Source: Bacteroidota bacterium (GTDB taxonomy: Bacteria > Bacteroidota > Rhodothermia > JANXDC01). From it: a DNA stretch of 64,000 nucleotides. Made by a program: the position numbers and the translations under genes. Below the pieces are notes generated by a model. The model saw only the letters and a program-made list of their open reading frames with translations, searched no databases and was not told where the DNA came from. Shown piece by piece: positions 8,823 through 21,225 of this stretch (position 1 is its first letter; each line of letters starts with the position of its first letter). The stretch covers positions 1,009,589 to 1,073,588 of the forward strand of contig AP024675.1 of the NCBI GenBank assembly GCA_025998875.1. The letters are read 5' to 3'.

Positions 8823-9549
8823 ACGTCCCCGTTGGCGGCGGTGGGGTCGACTGGCCTGGCTGGCCTTCTGGGCCGGCGTGAGCTATCCATTTATCGCCGC
8901 CGCGGCCTCGCTTTCCTTCCGCACGTGGGATCGTTCCGGCCGGGCTTTTTACCGATGGCAACGCTGCTGGGGGCGCATTGTGCTCTGGAGCGCCGGGGTG
9001 CGGCTGCGCGTGCAGGGGACGGAGGCCATCGGGGAGGGCCCTTTTGTTTTCGTGGCCAATCACACCAGCGCGCTCGATATCCCGGTTCTGATGGTGGCCA
9101 TTCCCCATCCGTTCGCCTTTATCTTCAAAAAAGAACTCCTCCGTGTTCCGGTTTTCGGCTTTTTTCTTCGCCATTCGCCTCACATCATGATTGATCGATC
9201 CGGACGCAAGGAGACCCTGCAGAGCCTCCGCCTGGCCGCAGAGCGTATCCGACAGGGGCTTTCAGCGGTGGTTTTCCCGGAGGGTACGCGCAGTCCGGAT
9301 GGGCGCCTGCTCCCCTTCAAGCGCGGCGCGTTTGCCATCGCCACAGAGGCCGGAGTACCTTTGGTGCCGACCGCCATCCGGGGCGCACATGCCGTATGGC
9401 CGGCCCGGAGCTGGTCTATCACCCCTGGCCTGATCGAGGTTCGTTTCGGATCCCCCGTACCCCTACAGGGATCCGACCAAATGCCGGGGGAGGCGCTCCT
9501 AGAGCACATTCGAAACTTGCTGCAGGCAGAGCTTGATCGACCCGGCTGA
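8803..9549 (+). CDS. plsC: 1-acyl-sn-glycerol-3-phosphate acyltransferase (PlsC family)
   Basis: A 248-residue membrane-associated acyltransferase expected to convert lysophosphatidic acid to phosphatidic acid. A hydrophobic N-terminal anchor spans about residues 15-40, followed by the catalytic NHTSALD (NHx4D) motif and the substrate-binding block FPEGTRSPDG. The start at 8803 overlaps the aldolase stop by 20 bp; an ATG at 8815 is an equally possible start. The overlap suggests co-transcription with the aldolase gene and with gatC 15 bp downstream. Confidence 0.9.
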   Translation: MAEAMRKRPRWRRWGRLAWLAFWAGVSYPFIAAAASLSFRTWDRSGRAFYRWQRCWGRIVLWSAGVRLRVQGTEAIGEGPFVFVANHTSALDIPVLMVAIPHPFAFIFKKELLRVPVFGFFLRHSPHIMIDRSGRKETLQSLRLAAERIRQGLSAVVFPEGTRSPDGRLLPFKRGAFAIATEAGVPLVPTAIRGAHAVWPARSWSITPGLIEVRFGSPVPLQGSDQMPGEALLEHIRNLLQAELDRPG

Positions 9550-9564
9550 GGGGGGATATCACCG

Positions 9565-9852
9565 ATGGCCGTTACGATGCGGGACGTGGAGTATATCGCC
9601 GATCTGGCGCGGCTCCTATTTACGGAGGAGGAAAAGCGCCGCCTGGAGCGGGAGCTCAACCGGATTCTGGAGTATGTAGAAAAGCTCAACGAGCTGGATA
9701 CGACTTCGGTCGAGCCACTGCGGCACGTCTGGGAGCTGGAGAACAGGATGCGTCCGGATCAGGTGCGGCGCTGGATTTCCCGTGAAGAGGCGCTCCGCAA
9801 CGCGCCGGCGGCGGATTCGGACTACTTTCGTGTCCCCAAGGTGATTGAATAG
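9565..9852 (+). CDS. gatC: Aspartyl/glutamyl-tRNA amidotransferase subunit C
   Basis: This 95-residue protein matches GatC: it begins with DVEYIADLARL, has the central helix LNRILEYVEKLNELDT, continues with VEPLRHV, and ends in the GatC-typical tail ADSDYFRVPKVIE. GatC stabilises the GatA/GatB complex that amidates misacylated Glu-tRNA(Gln) or Asp-tRNA(Asn). GatA and GatB are not in the window. It sits between plsC (15 bp upstream) and the YfhO-like gene (9 bp downstream), so all may share a transcript. Confidence 0.92.
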   Translation: MAVTMRDVEYIADLARLLFTEEEKRRLERELNRILEYVEKLNELDTTSVEPLRHVWELENRMRPDQVRRWISREEALRNAPAADSDYFRVPKVIE

Positions 9853-9861
9853 GGCTCCTCT

Positions 9862-12339
9862 GTGTCTGGCCCCGCTGCTCGACGCTCCCGAAAACCCCCG
9901 CATGTCTGGGGAGAGTGGTCCCCCGAGCAACAGACGTTGCTGGCTTGGGGGATTCTGCTCGTCGTGGTCCTTTTCTTCTATGCGCCTGTCCTCTTCCAGG
10001 GCCGCATGCCTCTGGGGAGCGATACAATCCAGTGGCGCGCCTCCGCGCAGGCCATGATCGCCTATCGAAACCAGACGGGCGAGGAGCCCCTCTGGAATCC
10101 GAACCTCTTTGCCGGCATGCCCGGATATCTGATCAACTATCCGCCTGTGGTTCCCCAGCTGGATACGCTCCTGGGCTGGATTCGGCGCTGGATGTGGCCG
10201 GTGGAGCATGTGCTGGTGCTCCTGATCGGCATGTATGTGCTGCTGCGCGGTCTGCGCCTGCCTCCCCTGCCCGCGGCGCTGGGGGCGCTGGCCTACGGAT
10301 TTACCACGTATTTCCCCATCATCCAGATCGTCGGGCACAATTCGAAGTTCATCGCCTTTGCCTTGCTACCCTGGGTGCTGTGGGCTTTCCGGCGGGTGCT
10401 GGAGCGCCGTGATTTGTTCTCTGCCCTGCTCTGGGCGGTGGTGCTGGCCCTCGAATTCCGGGCCGGGCATCCCCAGGTGACCTACTATGGGGCGGTGTTG
10501 CTGGCCATCTGGTGGGCTTTTGAAGCCGCCGGCGCCCTGCGGGAAAAGCGTCTCGCTGTTTTCGCCGGGGCGACGGGATGGCTGCTGTTCGGGTTGCTGC
10601 TGGCCGGGCTCATGGTTTTGCAGCCGTACTGGGCCATTTTCGAGTACAACCCGTATTCCGTTCGCGGCGCGGCCGAGGCCACGGGGACCGGGGGGCTGGA
10701 CAAAGACTACGCCATGGCCTGGTCGCAGAGCTGGGGCGAACTGCTCACCTTGCTTGTTCCGGCTGCTTTTGGGGAAGGTGGCCTCACGTACTGGGGCGAT
10801 AAGCCCTTCACCGAGGGGCCCCACTATATCGGGGGGATCGTCCTGGCGCTCGCGATCGGCGTCCTGCTGCTCGGAGGCCGGATTCCAGACCCTGCTCGAC
10901 GGCGGGTAATTTATGCGACCGCGGTGGCCGGCCTGCTGGCCATGGGGTTTTCTCTGGGCAGGCACTTTCCATTGCTCAACGACCTGGCCTTCGCTTACCT
11001 GCCGTTTTTCAACAAATGGCGCACACCCGAAATGTGGCTTGTGCTGACCGCCCTATGTACAGCCCTGCTGGCCGGGTTTGCGGGATGGTGGATGCTCGAG
11101 CACCGGGGTTCTTTGCGCCCGTTCTTCTATACGGGGATCGCCTTCTTCCTTTTGGGCCTGGGACTCTGGGCGTTTCGAGACAGCCTGTTCCCCTTTGAGC
11201 GCCCCAACGAGATGCGCGAGCTGCTCCGGGAGATCGCTCGTCAGGCCGGGCGACCGGAGAACGATCCCCAGCTGATGGCTTTTGTGGAAGGGGAGCATGC
11301 GCGCAAGATTGAAGAACGGCGCCAGAAGTACACGGCCGATGTGAAGCGGCTTCTGCTGTTTCTGGGCGTGGGCCTGCTGCTGCTCTGGGCAGCGGATCGG
11401 CGCCTGGTGGGCATGCCGGCCGCATGGGCCGGGTTGTGCCTGCTTGTGGGGCTCGATCTGGGAGGGGTCGGAAGGCGCCATTTTACCGAGGACCGGCTTG
11501 TGAGCCGGGGGCGGGACCCTGCCGAGGCCATCCCGGTGAGCGAGACGGATCGCTTCATCGCCCGGGATCCGGAGCTGGTGCGGGGCTTTCCCCTGGGGCA
11601 GAACCCCTTTAACAACGCCATACCTTCCTACAGCTACCAGTCCCTGGGGGGGTATCATGGGGCGAAGCTGCGGCTATATCAGGACCTGATCGACAGCGTC
11701 TTTTTTGCCCCCAATCCGTATCCGAATATCCCGCTCAATGTATCCGTGCTCCGCATGCTCAATACGCGCTACATCGTGCTGGCCGGTCGGGCCAATGTGC
11801 CGGGGTGGCAGGAGGTTTTCCAGGAGGGACCCTGGGTGACGTACCGGGATACGCTGGCCATGCCCCGGGCCTGGCTGGTCGGTGAGGTGGAGGTTCTCCC
11901 CAGCCCCGAAGCGGTGCGCAGGCGGTTGCGGGATTCGACCTGGCGTCCGGAGCGTACGGCCCTGTTGCTTCGTCCTCCTCCCGGTCCGGTGGTCCCGATA
12001 GGCCCCGAGGGGAAGGCCGCCGTGCAGCTGCTGCAGTGGGGTCCGAGGCGCATGCGATTGCGCGTGCAGACCAGCGAGCCGCGCTTTCTCATCATCAGCG
12101 AAATCTGGTATCCGGTCGGCTGGCGGGCCTGGCTCGATGGGCAGCCTGTGGAGCTGTATCGAACCAATTACGCGTTGCGTGGCCTCTATGTGCCGGCCGG
12201 ATCCCATGAGGTGCGGCTGGAGTTCGATCCCGCAAGCCATCGATGGGGCAGCCGTATTGCGGCCCTGGCCACACTGTTCGGCTACGGTGGACTGCTCGTG
12301 CTTGGACTGCGGCGCCTGTGGCCTCGTCGGCGCTCCTGA
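9862..12339 (+). CDS. YfhO-family polytopic membrane protein (GT-C-like)
   Basis: An 825-residue protein with about 13-14 hydrophobic segments: one near residue 30, a cluster from about 110 to 540, and a last one near 800. A soluble domain of about 230 residues lies before that last helix. The N-terminal loop LGSDTIQW after TM1 and the C-terminal ILSEIWYP-like segment (IISEIWYPVGW) fit the YfhO family, thought to use lipid-linked sugars to glycosylate lipids or polymers at the membrane. The start is a GTG at 9862, nine bases after gatC. The downstream GT4 glycosyltransferase and wecB strengthen a surface-polysaccharide role; the exact acceptor is unknown. Confidence 0.8.
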   Translation: MSGPAARRSRKPPHVWGEWSPEQQTLLAWGILLVVVLFFYAPVLFQGRMPLGSDTIQWRASAQAMIAYRNQTGEEPLWNPNLFAGMPGYLINYPPVVPQLDTLLGWIRRWMWPVEHVLVLLIGMYVLLRGLRLPPLPAALGALAYGFTTYFPIIQIVGHNSKFIAFALLPWVLWAFRRVLERRDLFSALLWAVVLALEFRAGHPQVTYYGAVLLAIWWAFEAAGALREKRLAVFAGATGWLLFGLLLAGLMVLQPYWAIFEYNPYSVRGAAEATGTGGLDKDYAMAWSQSWGELLTLLVPAAFGEGGLTYWGDKPFTEGPHYIGGIVLALAIGVLLLGGRIPDPARRRVIYATAVAGLLAMGFSLGRHFPLLNDLAFAYLPFFNKWRTPEMWLVLTALCTALLAGFAGWWMLEHRGSLRPFFYTGIAFFLLGLGLWAFRDSLFPFERPNEMRELLREIARQAGRPENDPQLMAFVEGEHARKIEERRQKYTADVKRLLLFLGVGLLLLWAADRRLVGMPAAWAGLCLLVGLDLGGVGRRHFTEDRLVSRGRDPAEAIPVSETDRFIARDPELVRGFPLGQNPFNNAIPSYSYQSLGGYHGAKLRLYQDLIDSVFFAPNPYPNIPLNVSVLRMLNTRYIVLAGRANVPGWQEVFQEGPWVTYRDTLAMPRAWLVGEVEVLPSPEAVRRRLRDSTWRPERTALLLRPPPGPVVPIGPEGKAAVQLLQWGPRRMRLRVQTSEPRFLIISEIWYPVGWRAWLDGQPVELYRTNYALRGLYVPAGSHEVRLEFDPASHRWGSRIAALATLFGYGGLLVLGLRRLWPRRRS

Positions 12340-12359
12340 TTCGGGTGATCGCTGGGGAT

Positions 12360-13666
12360 ATGGCCGCTCGTCCGCTTGCCCTCTTTATCACGTATTACTT
12401 TCCTCCCTCCGGCGGTCCGGGTGTGCAGCGGGTGCTCAAGTTCGTCAAGTACCTGCCGGAATTTGGCTGGGAGCCGGTGGTGCTCACCGTGCGTCAGGGC
12501 GCCTATCCGAGCCGTGATCCCTCGCTGGAAGGCGAACTCGGGGCCGGATTGCGCATCTATCGTACGCCTTCATGGGATCCATTTGCCCTCTATGCGCGCT
12601 GGACGGGTAAACGCCCCGATGAGGCGGCCACGGTGGGCTTTGCCAGCACCAAGCCTCCGGACTGGCGGGAGCGGTGGGCCCGCTGGATACGGGCCAACTG
12701 TTTTCTTCCGGATGCTCGCCTGGGGTGGGTTCCCTTCGCCATACGGGCCGGCAGGCAAATTCTCCGGCAGCTGCCCGTGCGCGTACTGGTCACCTCCGGC
12801 CCCCCGCACTCCACACACCTGATCGGTCGAGCCCTGCATCGGCGCTTTCATCTCCCCTGGGTGGCCGACTTTCGGGATCCCTGGACGGGGATCGATTACT
12901 ATGCGGAGCTGCCCATGAGTCGGTGGGCGCGCAGGCTGGATGCGGCCCTGGAGCGAGCCGTGCTCCGGGAGGCCTCGGCCGTAGTAACGGTCGGCCCCTC
13001 TATGGCCCGACATCTCCAGGAGCGTTACAGCCGGTTCTATCATGTGATTCCCAACGGGTTTGACGAGTCCGATTTCCCTTCCCCTGCCGCCGACCCGGAG
13101 CCGGGTTCCGCCTTTCGGCTCCTGTACGTGGGCACGTTGAATCCGGCCCGCAATCCGGAAATCCTCTGGGAGGCTCTGCGCCGGCTGCGGGCCGAAGGGA
13201 TCCGCCTCGAGCTCGAGCTGGTGGGGCTGATCGATGGGCTTGTGCGGGAGCGTCTGGCGCAATTGGGTCTGCTTGGGGACCTGGTTCGGGTACGCGCGTA
13301 TGTGCCCCACGAAGAGGCCGTGCGCCTGATGTGCGGCGCCGATGGGTTGCTGCTCCTCATCAACCGATCGCCGGGGGCCGAGGGCATCCTGACCGGCAAG
13401 ATCTACGAGTACCTGGCCTCGGGCCGACCCGTGCTGGGGATCGGCCCCCCGGAGGGAGATGCCGCTCTGGTGCTTCGCCAAAGCGGCGCCGGGGTGATGG
13501 TGCACTGGGATGATCTTGAGGGGCTCATCGACCACCTCCGCGCCTTCTATGAGGCCTGGAGATCGGGCAGACCGATACGGGGAGCGTCCCGGGAAGCGGC
13601 CCTGCGTTACAGTCGTCGGATGCTTACCGGAGAACTCGTCTTGTTGCTGGATTCCGTACTGCAGCG

Positions 13667-13679
<13 letters not shown>
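12360..13679 (+). CDS. GT4-like glycosyltransferase
   Basis: A 439-residue GT-B fold glycosyltransferase. It opens with ALFITYYFPPSGGPGVQR, the glycine-rich acceptor loop of family 4 enzymes, and has ADFRDPW mid-domain, VIPNGFDESDF at the domain hinge, and the nucleotide-sugar region around GKIYEYLASGRPVLGI, where the E-x7-E-like motif lies. It probably adds a sugar to a cell-surface polysaccharide or glycolipid. The ATG at 12360 was chosen; a GTG five codons upstream is possible. It overlaps wecB by 13 bp, so the pair is co-transcribed. Confidence 0.85.
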
Positions 13680-16734
<3,055 letters not shown>

Positions 16735-16754
16735 GCGCGGAACGTTCAAGGGTT

Positions 16755-19232
16755 ATGCAGCAACGCGAACGCATCATACCCATTGCCATCGAAGAGGAGA
16801 TGAAGACGGCCTACATCGATTATGCGATGTCCGTCATCGTCTCCCGCGCCCTGCCCGACGTCCGCGACGGGCTCAAGCCCGTGCAGCGTCGGATTCTGTA
16901 CGCCATGTCCGAGCTTGGTCTCGGACACAATCGTCCGTACAAGAAAAGCGCCCGCGTGGTCGGTGAGGTGCTCGGTAAATACCACCCTCACGGCGATGCG
17001 GCGGTCTATGATACCATGGTGCGGATGGCCCAGGACTTTACCATGCGCTATCCGCTCCTGGATGGGCAAGGTAATTTTGGTTCCGTCGACGGGGATGCGC
17101 CCGCAGCCATGCGGTATACGGAAGTGCGTCTGACCCGCATGGCCGAGGAGATGTTGCGCGACATCACGAAGGACACGGTTGATTTTGTACCCAATTTCGA
17201 CGACTCGCTGCGGGAACCGGCCGTTTTGCCGGCGTTGCCGCCCAACCTGCTCCTCAACGGGGCCAGCGGCATCGCCGTGGGGATGGCCACGAATATCCCC
17301 CCGCACAACCTGCGGGAAGTCGTAGACGGGATCATCGCCTACATCGACCATCGGGATATCACCAACGAGGAGCTGCTGCGCTATATCAAGGCCCCCGATT
17401 TCCCCACCGGCGGGATCATCTATGGATACGATGGGGTTCGGGAGGCCTACACGACGGGCAAAGGCAGAATCACCGTGCGGGCGCGCGCTACCATAGAAAC
17501 CCAGCGCGGCGGACGCGCGGCGATCGTGGTAACCGAGATCCCCTACCAGGTCAACAAAGCCCAGCTGATAGAAAAAGTCGCACAGCTGGTGCGGGACAAA
17601 AAGCTCGATGGGATCTCGGACATCCGGGATGAGTCCGACCGCGAGGGGTTGCGCGTGGTCTTCGAGCTCAAGCGCGATGCCGATCCGGCGGTTGTGCTCA
17701 ATAACCTCTATAAGCACACCCCGCTGCAGTCGACCTTCGGGGTCATTCTGCTGGCCCTCGTCGGAGGGCGGCCCCGGGTGCTCACCCTGAGGGACCTTAT
17801 CGCCCATTACGTGGAACACCGGCACGAAGTCGTTCTGCGCCGGACCCGTTTCGAGCTGGTCGAGGCCGAGGAGCGCGCCCATATCCTCGAGGGTCTTAAG
17901 ATCGCACTCGATCACTTGGATGCGGTTATTCAGACCATTCGCAGTTCCTCCGATGTGCCCACCGCCCAGGAGCGGCTCATGCAGCGCTTCCGGCTCTCGG
18001 AGCGGCAGGCCAAGGCGATTCTGGATATGCGCCTGCAGCGGTTGACCAGTCTGGAGCGCAAAAAGATCGACCAGGAATACAAAGAAACCCTGCAGCTCAT
18101 CGAGCGCCTGCGCGCCATCTTAGAGCATGAGCCCCTGCGCATGGAGCTCATCAAAGCCGAGCTCCGGGAGCTGCGCGACCGCTATGGAGATGCCCGGCGC
18201 ACGGAGATCGTCTATACGGCCGAGGATTTCCGCGTCGAGGACATGATCGCCGATGAGGACGTGGTGGTCACGATCACCCATCAGGGCTTCATCAAGCGCA
18301 CCGCCCTTTCCGGATACCGACGTCAGGGGCGCGGCGGAAAGGGGGTTCGCGGGACGGGCATGCGGGAAGATGACTACGTGGAGCATCTGCTGATTACCAG
18401 CACCCATCAGTATCTGCTCTTTTTCACCAACAAGGGGCGCTGCTACTGGCTCAAGGTCTTTGAAATCCCCGAGGGCGGGCGCTCTTCGCGGGGACGTTCC
18501 ATTCGCAACCTCATTCAGATCGGACAGGAGGAAAAGATCCGCGCTTTCGTGGCCGTCAGGACTCTGGAGGACGCCGAGTACGTCAATCGCCACTACATTC
18601 TGATGGCCACCCGGCGGGGGATGGTCAAGAAGACCCCTCTGGAGCAGTATAGCCGTCCCCGCCGCGACGGGATCATCGCCATCGACATCCGGCCCGATGA
18701 CGAGCTCATCGAAGCCCGGCTTACCGATGGGAGCCATGAGATCGTGCTGGCCACGCGCTACGGGCGGGCTATTCGGTTTTCCGAGCAGGAGGTGCGTCCC
18801 ATGGGCCGGGTGGCCATGGGGGTGAAGGGCATTGAGCTGCAAGATGACCAGGATGCCGTCGTGGGTATGGTGGCGGTGCGTCGCCCGGGCGCTTCGTTGC
18901 TCACAGTAAGCGAGCGGGGGTATGGCAAGCGCAGCCCCCTAGAAGAGTATCGCGTCCAGTCCCGCGGGGGCAAGGGCGTGATCACCATGCGGATCACGGA
19001 GAGGACCGGGCACCTTATCGCGCTCAAAGAGGTCGTCGATTCCGATGAGCTCATGATTATCACCGTCCAGGGCACCGTGATCCGCATGCCCGTACACGAC
19101 ATCCGGGAAATGGGTCGCGATACCCAGGGCGTGCGCCTGATCCGGCTCGCCGATGGGGATCAGATCGCCGATGTGACCCGCTTTGTACCCGAGGAAGAAG
19201 AAGAGCCCCAGACGACCTCCCTGGAGGGATAA
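16755..19232 (+). CDS. gyrA: DNA gyrase subunit A
   Basis: An 825-residue GyrA, the DNA-cleaving subunit. The catalytic tyrosine is Tyr121 (AAMRYTEVR). The CTD has six-bladed pinwheel repeats, and the GyrA-box-like QGRGGKG in its first blade marks gyrase rather than ParC. In the quinolone-binding region the residue equivalent to E. coli Ser83 is alanine (Ala82, [10 protein letters not shown]), while the Asp87 equivalent (Asp86) is kept. It is probably co-transcribed with gyrB; the add gene follows after 7 bp. Confidence 0.97.
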   Translation: MQQRERIIPIAIEEEMKTAYIDYAMSVIVSRALPDVRDGLKPVQRRILYAMSELGLGHNRPYKKSARVVGEVLGKYHPHGDAAVYDTMVRMAQDFTMRYPLLDGQGNFGSVDGDAPAAMRYTEVRLTRMAEEMLRDITKDTVDFVPNFDDSLREPAVLPALPPNLLLNGASGIAVGMATNIPPHNLREVVDGIIAYIDHRDITNEELLRYIKAPDFPTGGIIYGYDGVREAYTTGKGRITVRARATIETQRGGRAAIVVTEIPYQVNKAQLIEKVAQLVRDKKLDGISDIRDESDREGLRVVFELKRDADPAVVLNNLYKHTPLQSTFGVILLALVGGRPRVLTLRDLIAHYVEHRHEVVLRRTRFELVEAEERAHILEGLKIALDHLDAVIQTIRSSSDVPTAQERLMQRFRLSERQAKAILDMRLQRLTSLERKKIDQEYKETLQLIERLRAILEHEPLRMELIKAELRELRDRYGDARRTEIVYTAEDFRVEDMIADEDVVVTITHQGFIKRTALSGYRRQGRGGKGVRGTGMREDDYVEHLLITSTHQYLLFFTNKGRCYWLKVFEIPEGGRSSRGRSIRNLIQIGQEEKIRAFVAVRTLEDAEYVNRHYILMATRRGMVKKTPLEQYSRPRRDGIIAIDIRPDDELIEARLTDGSHEIVLATRYGRAIRFSEQEVRPMGRVAMGVKGIELQDDQDAVVGMVAVRRPGASLLTVSERGYGKRSPLEEYRVQSRGGKGVITMRITERTGHLIALKEVVDSDELMIITVQGTVIRMPVHDIREMGRDTQGVRLIRLADGDQIADVTRFVPEEEEEPQTTSLEG

Positions 19233-19239
19233 GTCCGCC

Positions 19240-20304
19240 ATGCTGACCCGAGAGGAAATCCGGAGCTGGCCCAAAGCGGAGCTGCATGTGCACCTGGATG
19301 GCTCGTTGCGGCCGGAAACGCTGCTGGAATTGGCCCAACAGGAGCGTCTGGCGCACAGGCTGCCGGGCCGTACCCCGGAGGAGATCTGGCAGGCGCTGGA
19401 GGCCGTAGATCGCTCCCGCTCCCTGGAGGAGTACCTGTCCTGGTTCCGGTATACGATCATGGTCCTGCAGCGCAAGGAGGCGCTCTACCGGGCGGCTTAT
19501 GAGCTGGTGCAGGACGCGGCCCGGGAAAACGTGCGCTATATCGAGGTCCGATACTCCCCCATCCTGCATACGGAGCGGGGGCTTTCCCTTGAGGCGGTCA
19601 ACGACGCCGTACTGGCCGGGCTACAAGACGCCGAACGGGATACCGGTACCCGGGCTCGGCTCATTATCTGCGGCCTGCGCGATCGGTATGAGTCGTATTC
19701 CTTCCGGCTTGCCGAATTGGCCGTCGCTTACAAGGGACGGGGTGTGGTGGGCTTCGACCTGGCGGGAGGGGAGGCGGGCAACCCGGCTAAGCTGCATGTG
19801 CACGCCTTTCAGTACGCCCGGGAGCACAACCTGAACCTGACCTGCCATGCCGGCGAGGCCTGGGGGCCGGCCAGCATCAAGCAGGCCCTTCATGACTGTG
19901 GGGTGCATCGGATCGGACACGGGGTGAGCCTGCAAGAAGACGAGGATCTCCTGCAATACGTCATCGATCATCGGATCCCGTTGGAGGTCTGCCCCACCTC
20001 GAACGTGCAGACTCGGGTTGTTCCTACCCTGGCGGAACATCCGGTGCGTTATTACGTCCAACGGCGGGTGCGGGTGACGATCAATACGGACAATCGGCTC
20101 TTTTCGCGCACCACGCTCACCGATGAGCTCTGGCGCTGCCACAAAGAACTGGGGTTTGACGAGCCCACGCTCAAGTGGATCGTGCTCAACGGCTTTAAGA
20201 GCGCCTTTCTTCCCTATGAAGAGCGAAAGGCGCTTCTGGACGAGGTGTTGCCCCTGCTCGGGGCCAGCCGTCCTGCTGTGCGTCCTACGCTGGGCGACGG
20301 CTGA
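19240..20304 (+). CDS. add: Adenosine deaminase
   Basis: A 354-residue metallo-deaminase expected to convert (deoxy)adenosine to (deoxy)inosine. Metal ligands are visible: His16 and His18 (ELHVHLDGSL), His203 in CHAGE with the catalytic Glu206, His227 in RIGHG, and Asp284 in NTDNRLFS. The usual second aspartate of the TDD motif is asparagine here, as in several bacterial members. PTSNVQT is a classic Add block. An aminodeoxyfutalosine or other deaminase of the same family is the alternative. The ATG at 19240 follows a GGAGG within the gyrA end; the two genes probably share a transcript. Confidence 0.88.
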   Translation: MLTREEIRSWPKAELHVHLDGSLRPETLLELAQQERLAHRLPGRTPEEIWQALEAVDRSRSLEEYLSWFRYTIMVLQRKEALYRAAYELVQDAARENVRYIEVRYSPILHTERGLSLEAVNDAVLAGLQDAERDTGTRARLIICGLRDRYESYSFRLAELAVAYKGRGVVGFDLAGGEAGNPAKLHVHAFQYAREHNLNLTCHAGEAWGPASIKQALHDCGVHRIGHGVSLQEDEDLLQYVIDHRIPLEVCPTSNVQTRVVPTLAEHPVRYYVQRRVRVTINTDNRLFSRTTLTDELWRCHKELGFDEPTLKWIVLNGFKSAFLPYEERKALLDEVLPLLGASRPAVRPTLGDG

Positions 20305-20308
20305 TTCC

Positions 20309-20337
20309 TTGACAAAGCCCGGGGGGTCGGATAGCTT
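20309..20337 (+). promoter_or_regulatory. Putative promoter upstream of uppS
   Basis: A perfect TTGACA (20309-20314) lies 17 bp before TAGCTT (20332-20337). It begins five bases after the add stop and ends ten bases before a terminator-like hairpin. It could drive uppS-bamA with the hairpin in the leader, or a very short RNA. Confidence 0.35.
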
Positions 20338-20346
20338 TGTACGCTT

Positions 20347-20373
20347 GGCGCCCTGAATAGAAGGCGCCTTTTT
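20347..20373 (+). terminator. Intrinsic terminator after add
   Basis: A GGCGCC stem (20347-20352) pairs with GGCGCC (20363-20368) across a 10-base loop and is followed by TTTTT. It would end the gyrB-gyrA-add transcript. The stem is short but GC-only. Confidence 0.7.
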
Positions 20374-20397
20374 CTGCATGCGGTGAGGCCATAGGCG

Positions 20398-21213
20398 ATG
20401 AAGCGTTCGCGTTCCAGGGTAGAACAGACCCCAGAGGACCGTGCCGAGCAAGAGCTGTTGCGGCAGCGCGGCCCGCTCCCCCGACATATTGCCATCATTA
20501 TGGACGGCAACGGCCGATGGGCGCAACAGCGGGGCCTGCCGCGCGTAGCCGGTCATCGTGCCGCCGTTGCCGCCGTGCGGGATGTCACCGAGGCCTGCGC
20601 GCAGCTGGGGATTCCGTATCTGACCTTGTACGCCTTCTCCACGGAGAACTGGTATCGGCCTTCCTCCGAGGTCAACGCGCTCATGGAGCTCCTGGTGCGT
20701 ACGATCCGACGCGAAAGCCGAACGCTCATGGAAAACCAGATCCGGCTCAACGCGATCGGAGATCTGCAGCGCTTGCCTGAGCTCTGCCGCCGGGAACTGG
20801 GGGAGGCCATGGAGCGGACGCGCGCCAACGAGCGCATGGTGCTGACCCTGGCCTTGAGCTACGGGGGGCGCTGGGAGATCACCGAGGCTGTACGTCGGAT
20901 CGCCCGCGAAGTGGCCTCCGGAAAACTGGATCCAGAAGAGATCACAGAAGCGCTCCTGGCCCGGTATCTGAGCACGGCGGATATGCCCGATCCGGATCTG
21001 GTCATCCGTACGAGTCAGGAATTTCGGGTTTCCAATTTCCTGCTGTGGCAGATCGCCTATGCGGAATTTTATGTTACTCCCTGCCTGTGGCCCGACTTTC
21101 GGCGCGGACATCTTTATGAGGCGATTCGCAACTTCCAGCAGCGGGAACGTCGCTACGGGCGCATAAGCGAGCAGCCCCTGCTTTCGGCTCCGGGACAAGC
21201 GGTGGTGCGATAA
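20398..21213 (+). CDS. uppS: Isoprenyl transferase (undecaprenyl diphosphate synthase)
   Basis: A 271-residue cis-prenyltransferase that extends farnesyl-PP to the C55 lipid carrier for peptidoglycan and polysaccharides. The catalytic Asp36 lies in IIMDGNGRWA, STENW follows the second conserved block, and the C-terminal signature DPDLVIRTSQEFRVSNFLLW and TPCLWPDF are present. An N-terminal charged extension of about 28 residues precedes the catalytic core. bamA follows after 12 bp, an arrangement common in Bacteroidota. Confidence 0.95.
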   Translation: MKRSRSRVEQTPEDRAEQELLRQRGPLPRHIAIIMDGNGRWAQQRGLPRVAGHRAAVAAVRDVTEACAQLGIPYLTLYAFSTENWYRPSSEVNALMELLVRTIRRESRTLMENQIRLNAIGDLQRLPELCRRELGEAMERTRANERMVLTLALSYGGRWEITEAVRRIAREVASGKLDPEEITEALLARYLSTADMPDPDLVIRTSQEFRVSNFLLWQIAYAEFYVTPCLWPDFRRGHLYEAIRNFQQRERRYGRISEQPLLSAPGQAVVR

Positions 21214-21225
21214 GGTGGTCGGGTA

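Noticed and set aside
16755-19232. parC/parE instead of gyrA/gyrB
   Set aside because: A GyrA-box-like QGRGGKG is present in the C-terminal domain and the six-blade region is complete.
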